From the NCBI RefSeq assembly GCF_000237925.1, contig NC_031497.1, positions 23,255,249 through 23,319,248 of the forward strand: a stretch of DNA of 64,000 bases, read 5' to 3'. Made by a program: the position numbers and the translations under genes. Under the pieces are notes generated by a model, which did no database searches, was not told where the DNA came from, and saw only the letters and a list, made by a program, of their open reading frames with translations. This DNA comes from Schistosoma mansoni. Its lineage: Eukaryota > Platyhelminthes > Trematoda > Strigeidida > Schistosomatidae. Shown piece after piece: positions 55,600 through 64,000 of the stretch (positions are counted from its first letter, which is position 1; each line of letters opens with the position of its first letter).

Positions 55600-58061
55600 G
55601 ACGTCGAAACTCAAATAGTTCAAATGGTTGTGGACGGAATAGAAGCTTTCGCTTAACGGGCTTCCGTGTCTAGTAGCAGTGGATCACTAATACCTTCAGG
55701 CAAGAACCTAGGTATATTAACGATAATAGAAGAAAAAAGAATTTGGTAAATCATAGCAAGTTGTTATCCTTAGTCCTTAAGAATAGGTCAATTTTCCTCT
55801 TAAAGGACTCCTGGGAAGTCGCTTGGAATAGCTCAGTCGGCAGCGAATTCCAACATTTGACAACTATTACGGAGTAGAAGTTATGTCTAGAGTCTGTTCT
55901 GCTTTGTTGGGTCTCCAGTTTCTGGGTGTTACCTCTTAGGTTAGTGTTGTGACTAAGGTAAAGTAGAAGTTTAAGGGGATGATCAGAAGTGTTAAGAATA
56001 CTGTAAGCCATAAGAAGGTCACCTCTAAGACGTCTGTACTCTAACGGGTAAAGGCTAAGTAATTGGAGGCGCTCTTCATAAGGTTTGAATTTGAGTCCCC
56101 GAACTGATTTCGCGGCTCGACGTTGGATACGTTCCACATTGTCCCTATCCTTTTCGAGGGAGGGAGGAAATACTATGTTTCCGTACTCTAAATGGGGACG
56201 AATAAAGCTGTTGAAGATTATGTGGAAAGCTCTACCGTCAAACTGGCCAAAAATGCGCTTCAATGTTACCAGTGCAAGGTTTGCTTGAAAGACGTTTTTG
56301 TCACAGTTGGCGTACGAATTCAAGTCGTAGGGTACCAACACTCCTAAATCTTTTTCGACTTTGGATACTTCTAGAGAGAAGTTTCCTAAGTTCTAACTAT
56401 AGTCTGCAACATGTCGCAGATGGACTACTTCGCACTTTGAAGTGTTGAAGGTAAGTCCGTTGTCGTCTGCCCAACTTTGAAGTCGGGTCAGATCCTCCTG
56501 AAGTACTAATATATCCTCCTGGTTGCTCATCTCTCTCTCCAAAGTTTCACGTCATTAGCAAAAAGCAATAAGTCAGACGAAACTTGTTGTGGAAGATCAT
56601 TTATATAAATCAAGAATAGAAGAGGTCCTAGTATTAAGCTCTGGGGGACCCCACTCGGACATTCTATAGCCTGAGAGGGAGAGAGTGAAGTTAACCCTGA
56701 CCTTAAAATGTCGGTTCTCTAGATATGAAGCGGACCAGTCAGGGGGGGTTGATACCCAATCGTCTAAGCTTGTTGATAAGACATATGTGGTTGACCCTAT
56801 CAGTCAAGGTAAATGACGTCAACCTTCCCCTTGAGATCAAGGATGGTTGTGCATCTATCCAACGCAGTCAGCAGGTTGGTCATACAAGAATGACCCTTTC
56901 TGAAACCATGCTGTCGAGGTGAGAATAACTTTAGGGATAATAAATGTTCGTGTATACAGCCGTACATTAGGGACTCTATAATTTTAGAAGTTATGGAGAG
57001 AAGGGCCACTGGTCGGTAGCTTAAGGGTTCACTGCATCGACTTCCTTTGAAAATTGGTGTTCTGTTAACCAGCTTCCAAATTTCCGGCAGTTTGCTTTGG
57101 CTTACTGAGTGTGAAAACATCACGCTAAGTGGTGATGTCAGGATTGAAGCTGCTTCCGTCAGTATAGCAGAATGAACCATATCCGGACCGGGAGAAGTGT
57201 ATTTTCCTAGGTGCTGCAGTTTACGGAGCACCAGGTCAGCGCTCAGGTCCACTTCAGAAAGTCCTGTGCAGGTGCAGGTGAAGCTTTCATCAGTGTAGTT
57301 GATGTGGGAGAGAGAGTATTGTCCAGCCAAAAGATTAGCGGCATCACCGTCGTTATTAGTCGGGCCATTAGGACCTCACAGTCGGGAAACTCCAGTTTTG
57401 GTTTGTTGAAGAGAAGCTGCGTAACGGAATAAGCTTTTCGGATTGGAGACAATTTTATCGATAAGCTTGGTCTTGTATTGAAGCCTGTCTTCTCTTAGTG
57501 CCTTTGTGTATATGTTCCTTATATGTTTGTATTGCCTGTACGCGCTGTTGTTATCAGTTCGTTTATATTCGGCCCAACGGTGCCTTTTGCGGCTTAGCAG
57601 ACGAAGAGTGTGGTTCTTGATGATTGGAGGTTGTCTGTAGCTTTGTGAGACGGTTTGAGGAACTGAATGCTTAGTAGCACATAAGAGCGTGTGTAGTGAG
57701 AAATCCCAATGAGCGTCCACTTCAAGTTGAGGATGAACATCCCAATCCACCTGTTGTAGATAGTCATGTAAAGCTAACACATTCAACCGTTTGAAATTTC
57801 AGCGCCTGTTGTTGGTAGGATATCTTAGCTCAGTTTTGCTGACAAAACTGAAGGACAGAACGGCGTAATCGCTTTTCCCCAGGGGAGCCAGAATTGAGAG
57901 GTTGTCGATTAAGAATTTTTCATTTGTAAATACCCAGTCTAAGCGCGATGGCGTCTGACTGTTTCTCCAACGAGTTGCCGACTTCACATTTTCGAATAAT
58001 CCCAGATCCTCGAAGAGGTTGAAGAACCGAGCTTCAATAGACTTGTCACTTCCAAAGTATG
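55600..58061 (-). pseudogene. Second CR1-like LINE copy, decayed, catalytic Asp lost
   Basis: Minus-strand pieces in order: endonuclease end (57799-58061, PLGKSDYAVLSFSF), linker (57376-57786), reverse transcriptase start (56800-57330, LSYRPVALLSITSKIIES), then a broken stretch and the C-terminal region (55751-56341, FIRPHLEYGNIVF). The catalytic box near 56545-56575 reads LLFANDVKLW: the first Asp of the Y/F-A-D-D box is Asn. With several frameshifts the copy is inactive. Its 5' truncation point abuts the tRNA-Pro-like sequence. Confidence 0.82.
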
Positions 58062-58133
58062 GGCCCAGCGGGGATTTGTACCCGGGACCACTCGCAGCCG
58101 AAGCGAGTATCACACCCCTAGACCACTAGGGGA
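58062..58133 (-). pseudogene. tRNA-Pro(CGG)-like sequence, 3' end disrupted
   Basis: On the minus strand it reads TGGTCTAGGGGTGTGATA (D-arm like that of tRNA-Pro), a perfect 5-bp anticodon stem CTCGC/GCGAG around TTCGGCT (anticodon CGG), then TGGTCCCGGGTACAAATCCC. The T-stem is imperfect and only about five of seven acceptor pairs form, because the 3' end runs into the truncated LINE. Either the LINE landed in a tRNA gene or the two were joined during reverse transcription. Confidence 0.6.
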
Positions 58134-58140
58134 AACTCAG

Positions 58141-59389
58141 TTCCTCAATATCTTTGATGCGATTTGTCATAAAGTAAATAGTTCCTTACACTTTAAATCT
58201 TGACAAAAAGATGAAATAGAGGTCGTAGATTATGTTGATGAACTGAATCTTTTATCTGAACTGATTCTCGTTGATTCAGCAGGCCGCTGATGCATTATTT
58301 CTTTTGAAAATTAATTTGGTGTGGTCGGAGAGTATGACATGTTATTTAGACAAAATCACTTTTTAGGCACATATATATTCACCTACAATGGATGCATTTA
58401 GACCACATTGGTCGCGTTTAAGTGACGTTGTGTGATCTCTTGTGGGGATAGTAAAAAAAGACTTTTTTGTAATTACTTTTGTTACTGTTTGCACTTTCCA
58501 TCAATTCTTACAACTTGTGCAGTTGTCATTATTACCTGTAGAACTGTCGTCCAAAAAACATAGCCTTTGAATTTTTGTTCCGATTTATGAACACAGATAA
58601 CACGACCAATTGATTATCGCTCACAAATAATCTGCTGCACACATGGGGCGTTTCAATATCTGGACGGACCAGTATGTCCATTATCCCTAACCTTATTGTG
58701 ACCTTGTCACTTATTGGCTTATTTATTCTGACCGTTTTTATATGGTCGTATATATGTTGGTTGCTTATCCCATCCATATTATTTCCGTAACTTGTTTTTT
58801 GTCTTGCTATAGATATTGAGTAGCACTTGAATAAATTGAATTAGCTCACTTGCCTTCTCTGATCGGTTTGCTTCGCTCTCTCCTATTAGCTTCCTAATCT
58901 GCGTTTCCCTGATTGTCTGTTCCGATCAACGTTTGTGTTAAGTACACGTATTCAAACTCTTTTCACGTATTTGACCTTTGTCTAAAAGAAGGAAATTTTA
59001 TGTTACCATATTTAACAGAATCAGAAGTAAAAGGCTTTCAGGAGCCTTGGGAGTGTTGATCTGACAAGCTTGTGGATGTTTAGTTTACTACAGCTGAAAG
59101 AACATCTTATGACTACTCAACAGATGTCGAAGTCAAACCACACGAGAAATGCCTAGCTTGGATCACTTTACCGCGGTGTTCAAAATGTTACTTTTACGAT
59201 GTCTACACAGAACAAATAAAAGCTAATCACACAAATTATTCACTTAAATAGGAAGCGAATAAAGTAGATAGATATACAAGATCGAGCGACTGCCGTATTT
59301 GTCAGTTCCATGGGGCGCATTGATCTACTACTCTTGGTTGTTCTTGGACATGACGGTATTCAGCATAAAGCTCTCGAACGTAGAAATGG
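58141..59389. other. Spacer between two CR1-like pieces
   Basis: Contains an 81-codon minus frame (58532-58777, with ICSRLF-like hydrophobic text) of unknown nature. The flanking LINE pieces would be consecutive parts of one element, so this 1.25 kb could be a later insert, but no duplication was found. Confidence 0.4.
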
Positions 59390-60600
59390 TTTAGCTCGGG
59401 CATTAGTGTAACAAATCCGAAGCCTATTTAAATGCCTTCATGCTGCACTCGCAGTAGCTTCGGTATCATTCTCTGTCAAAGCCTAACAACCCGAAAATTT
59501 ACAATTTTTAGGTCCTTTTCGCAAGCATCTAGACTAGGTTTTAATTCTTTTTCGGCTTCTCGTCTTTTTGCGAGGTCCGTGAGCTGCAAGTCCTTATGGA
59601 AAAAAAACTCTTGACCCCTTTAATTTACGTCCATTCTGTGATATTTAGTCCCGTTCATTAGGTGATTTAAATACTGCTTTAAGAGGCTCGTTCTTTTGTC
59701 TCAAGTTCGTTTGGCTACCTATCGTATACACTTTTAGCACGGCGACTACGGAGCTATCCTCAGGAATAAGCTAACTGAGTAGCTGTTTTATCAACCCAAC
59801 GTCATGCTCAAAACGAGTTTTAGGTTCTGAGCTTTCACTCCTCTTCATTCTATGAAAAATAACTGATCTGTCACTGTGATCAGTCTTTAATTTCTCCGCT
59901 ACTTTTTTGGGGCGATTGGACTTTCTTAAATAGCGTTATATCGTTTCTTGTTCTTGACCCGTACCCATTCATCAACTTTCGTTGGAGTAATAATCAGTCA
60001 CATCAAACACGCTGTGGGAATGCGGGAAAATACCGATGACTTGGGCAGTCAGGTTGTTTTTCCTGCCAGAAATAGATCTAGCCTTGTGATTGGGATCCTT
60101 AGGCGTTTCATACCGGGTACCATTTAAGGGACGGGGGACAGAGAAAACTTTTTTTCTTCAGTTTTTATTTAGGACAGATCTCTGTTAAGTCGGTCTTTCC
60201 TCTTTTGACAGATGTGAATCAGCTGTTTCGAAGCTTATTCGAGGTGGCTTCACATCGATTTGTGTGTAGACTGAGCGATTACTGTCTTATGTGTCCCGAA
60301 CTCGCTTGCTAATACACTCTTTAGCAGCATTTACCATTGAAATGGCCTCGGTTAGCAAGCTGTTCACGTTCGAGCAGCGCTGTTGACAAATCCACACACA
60401 ACCATTTTTAATAAACCGTTTGAGAGCCATAAGCGTCAGATTCATGCACACTTCGTGATGCCAGCCTTTGCACTCGTCGCACTGCATGCCGCTTTCAACG
60501 GGCCATCTACAGCCCGAGCGTTGGCAACTAATTTTCTTGTACTATTCATCCATCAAACAGAGGTTTTCAAAGGGGAACTAGACACAATAACACCTTGAGG
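59390..60600 (-). pseudogene. CR1-like LINE ORF1 copy with PHD-like finger, decayed
   Basis: Aligned by eye with 44265-45350: same order from the endonuclease start (near 59400) through ORF1, with many frameshifts. The best-kept piece (60287-60487) encodes CDECKGWHHEVC followed by NGCVWICQQRC, a Cys4-His-Cys-type finger, then VNSLLTEAISMVNAAKECI. This fixes the N-terminus of ORF1 that is mutated in the copy at 45 kb. Confidence 0.75.
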
Positions 60601-61378
60601 CAAAAGTGAAAAAGTAGAGCACTGTAAATTGTTAGGACGAAAAGTGCTAACAAGTACAATAGAAAAAAAATGCTCAAAAGTACTGACGATAAACTACTTT
60701 GGAAAGAAATTCGATTTTCTTAGAGGATACTTGAACTGAAACAAATTCAATTAAGATGGAAGTAGTAGTCTTGATATATAATAAACGATCAGAACAACAA
60801 AAATTTACCCAACGAGGAAAAATACTTCTGTCCTTTTAAATAGCGCGAGCATAAACTTCGTCACAAATAAAACTAGTATTTCTAGTGTATAGTAATTGAA
60901 ACAGTTATCCCTCTGAGACTCGTTGTATCTAACATCTTCTTTTGATCTTTCTGCGTCTGAGGACTTTTTATATTTGATTGAAGAGAATTTTTAATTTAGA
61001 ATATTAGTCACCAATGTTTAGATTAACAGGTTTCCTAAAAATATATTTCATTAGATATTGAAATATTAAACCATTGAACCACTCACTGTTTAATGAAATC
61101 TAATCAGAGCAGTATTTAAACTTTGTATTCTTTATTGGGATCTGTCAATTGTAGAGGCTAATAATATCTATATAACAATGTGTATTGAATTACCAACGTT
61201 TTTTTAAAGTTTATGTGAATAAAGAAATATAGCTTATCTGTTTAAGGGTGCTACATTTTCCGTAGAAAACCATGTAAAAAAGTCTGACATATTTGTCTTT
61301 GCAAATGAAAACAAACGTGAAATATTATAAAATGTATGATGTGAGAGCATAGGACTAAAGCCGAATGGTATTTATAGA
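60601..61378. other. AT-rich spacer
   Basis: No coding frame or repeat recognised. Confidence 0.55.
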
Positions 61379-62260
61379 TTACTTACTTACTTACGCCTGT
61401 TACCCCTCGTGGAGGAGCATAAGCCGATCACAACCACTCTTCATCCAACTCTGTCCTGGGCAATTGTTTCCACTTCTTTCCAGTTAACATTCAGCTTTTT
61501 CATATCTGCTCCCATTTCCCGGAGTAATGAGTCCTATGACCTTCCACTTTTCTGCTTCCCTTTCGGATTGTAAGTTAGGGATTGCCTCGTGATGCACATT
61601 GGTGATTTCCTTAATGTATTCCCTACCCACTTCTATCTTCTTTTCTTAATTTCCTCTTCAGATGGAAGCTGGTTTGTCCTCTCCCACAGAAGGATGTTGC
61701 TGATAGTATCCAGACAGGGAATGTTGAGTATTTTGCGTAAACAACTGTTTAGAAATACTTGTACATTCTTGACGATGGATGTGGTAGTTCTCCAAGTTTC
61801 AACTCTGTACAGTAGAAGTGACTGTCTTGACGTTCGTACTGAAGATTCTCACTTTGAAATTAGTTGACAATTGTTTTGAGTTCCATATGTTCTTCAATTG
61901 TAGAAATGCTGCCCTTGCTTTGCCAATCCTCGCCTTTACATCTGCATCCGATCCTCCTTGTTTATCAATGATGCTTCCAAGGTACGTGAATGTCTCCACC
62001 TCTTCCAGAGTTTCTCCATCAAGTGTGATTGGGTTGGTGTTCTCCATGTTGCATTTGAGAATCTTGCTTTTTCCTTTGTATATGTTGAGGCCTAATAATG
62101 CAGAGGTTGCTGCTGCTACATTTGTTGTCTCCGTCTGTATTTGTTCGTGTGTATGAGATAGGAGGGCTAGATCATCTGCGAAGTCCAAATCATCTAAATG
62201 ATTCTGAGTTGTCCATTGTATTCCGCCTTTCACCTCAGATGTTTTATTTATAGATGCATT
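61379..62260 (-). pseudogene. Second RTE subfamily LINE, 3' half
   Basis: The 3' end is an ACTTACTTACTTACG tail (61379 side). The frame 62305-61799 contains the reverse-transcriptase box LDDLDFADDLALL, then ETFTYLGSIIDKQGGSDAD and ARAAFLQLKNIW. The rest of the C-terminus is frameshifted. The sequence before the polymerase box is unrelated, so the copy is 5'-truncated near 62250. FADD and an AAGT-type tail separate it from the subfamily at 27 kb. Confidence 0.86.
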
Positions 62261-62697
62261 ACTAATAAAATACATAAGAAGCATGTAGATTTCCTTCCAG
62301 TGCATTTTAATAAGTTAGTGTCATTTTTGAAATTCAGTGATCACCACTTCTAGTCTGTGACTTACACAAAGATTGCTTATCATCAACATACCTGAGAAAT
62401 ACTATTTTACATTAATTTTTATCCAAAATCGGCTAGTTTTATGCATAATCACATTTTTACAAGTCGTTAAACAGTTATGATGTGTTGATAATATGGAGAT
62501 ACTTATACTTAAAGTGAAAAGAACTCTCTCCTAGGTTTATTATTATTTAATCCTAAAAAAGGTCAAAGGTTGTTGTTCTGTCTACATTGTTTATTCCTTG
62601 AATAATATAGTTTGTTTTCTTACTACAACAATCAATTTGATATCAACTTGATCTAAGTCTTTGAAAAATCTTAGTATCTGTTACTGTAATTATTCTA

Positions 62698-62935
62698 ACT
62701 TACTTACTTACTTACGCCTGTTACTCCTTATCGAGGAGCATAGGCCGCTCACCACTACTCTCCATCTAACCCTGTCCTGGGCAATCCTTTCCAGTTCTTT
62801 CCAGTTTCTATCCATCCTTTTCATATCTGCTTCTATTTCCCGGAGTAATGTGTTCTCTGGCCTTCCTCTCTTCCGCTTCCCTTCCGGATTCCAAGTTGGG
62901 GATTGCCTCGTGATGCACTATCCTAACTATGTCTA
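62698..62935 (-). repeat. Second RTE subfamily, 3' end
   Basis: Same tail (TTACTTACTTACTTACG) and terminal coding region as 61379-61600. Only about 240 bp is present. Confidence 0.85.
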
Positions 62936-63294
62936 CGTAATTCATAGAACGTAGGTTATGGAAATCACTGTATTATCAATGATTTCTGAAATAAACAATA
63001 GTACTGAACACATTTAACAATGAAGAAATTCGCAAATTTGTCTTTATTATAGTCGAACAACTACAAATGTACCAATGCTTGAAGGCTGGAAAAGACGATG
63101 AACACGCATGAATGTATTATATTGAAATTACGAATAAAGACCATAACTGTTTACAAAGTATTTCTAATTTCTGCAAACAACTTTAAGTAACATTATTAAT
63201 ATCATTATAGATGAGGCTTAACGTATCATGATCAATGAAATTTAGTTCGAAACGACATAAAATACAGTGGGAGAAAACAACATATTTGACATAA

Positions 63295-63600
63295 TGTAGT
63301 GTGGTCTACTTATATCCATATAAGTAGTATATGGCGACATAGAATGTATTTTAACAAAAGACCGATAAGGAAAGAACTGAAATGAAACGCAATTGGTAGG
63401 AGAATGCATGAACAATAGAATTAGAGAAGATGAACTGATATTTACAGAAGCAACAGTGAAACTGAGACAATTGGTTGCTATTTTGCAAATTAACTGTTTG
63501 CTGTATGGTTATCAGAATTTAGTGAGATAGTCTTTAATGTGTGATTCAATACATACGGTTCTCCTCAACTAGTGTTTTGTTCGCTACAACAGTAGCTAAG
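63295..63600 (+). repeat. Short Penelope-related derivative
   Basis: Matches 6593-6783 joined directly to 7325-7472, without the ~550-bp coding stretch. Near its start it has the palindrome ACTTATAT/ATATAAGT. About 300 bp long. Confidence 0.7.
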
Positions 63601-64000
63601 ATTAGTTAGTATCTATATATAGAAGTGGAATTCATAAAGAATAGGATGAAATTGTAGGTCGCTAAGTGATAATTAAGAAAGAACAACTTTTAATGGGGTG
63701 ATAATCAAGCCATCTAATTGAAACAAAATAAAAATTAACATCGTAAGTGATTTTCGGTAGAATTTTTTATTTCAAATGATCAAATACAATAAAAAGATAA
63801 TATAGTTGAGATACGTTAAAATAATATGGTCTTTTTACCAGTGGTAAATAGAGGTTTATTCCATAATCCTTCTAGATAAAAAGGTTGAGTCAAAAGCACT
63901 TGATGTCAGTGATTTTAGCAAGTCAGAGTAAAAGAGATGTTCTCAGCTTGCTAGTCAATTTAGGCAGCTTTGAGATGTCCATTTTGTGTCCATAATCCAT
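63601..64000. other. AT-rich end of window
   Basis: No coding frame or repeat recognised. Confidence 0.5.

Noticed and set aside
1-64000. CRISPR arrays, bacterial operons, virus genomes
   Set aside because: The tandem and dispersed repeats are all eukaryotic retroelement types; spliced animal genes are present and no repeat-spacer array is seen.

Overview
The window is AT-rich, intron-rich animal DNA that looks like a blood fluke (Schistosoma or a close relative). The evidence is the dense load of schistosome-type repeats: Sm-alpha-like tRNA/hammerhead retroposons, RTE and CR1-like non-LTR retrotransposons, Penelope-like and Merlin remnants and solo LTRs. Spliced host genes also have introns of only 32-37 bp, as is typical of flukes. 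There is no sign of bacterial sequence, a CRISPR array or a virus.

Three host genes could be reconstructed, all on the minus strand. (1) AP-3 complex subunit mu (AP3M) lies in eight exons between 25724 and 37647; only its short first exon was not found. (2) A TMUB-like membrane protein with a ubiquitin-like domain lies in three exons, 51637-54322. (3) A complete, unrecognised 78-residue protein lies in two exons, 50551-50819. A plus-strand gene of about 108 residues with 24- and 17-nt micro-exons (42451-45952) is only a candidate.

Layout. 1-25.6 kb: no host gene recognised; solo LTRs, three families of elements that combine a tRNA-like promoter with a hammerhead-ribozyme core, 522-bp SINE-like elements, and RTE, Penelope-like and Merlin fragments. 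25.7-37.7 kb: AP3M. Its last intron carries an apparently complete RTE retrotransposon (27032-30942, one 1112-codon ORF) nested inside a SINE-like element; another intron carries a 568-bp internal-deletion derivative of the same RTE. 39.9-45.5 kb: a CR1-like LINE (ORF1, endonuclease, reverse transcriptase) split inside its endonuclease by a 1.72-kb insert bounded by 240-bp direct repeats and a 4-bp target duplication. 48.8-55.3 kb: an RTE 3' piece, the 78-residue gene, TMUB and a Merlin remnant. 55.6-60.6 kb: two further decayed CR1-like pieces, one abutting a tRNA-Pro-like sequence. 61.4-63.6 kb: RTE and Penelope-like tails.

The most interesting theme is the dispersed elements that combine tRNA-like promoter boxes, a hammerhead core and, in one family, terminal inverted repeats. 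At least one copy (13952-13997, minus) keeps every conserved hammerhead position and all three stems. All family names come from reading translated motifs and structure by eye, not from database searches.
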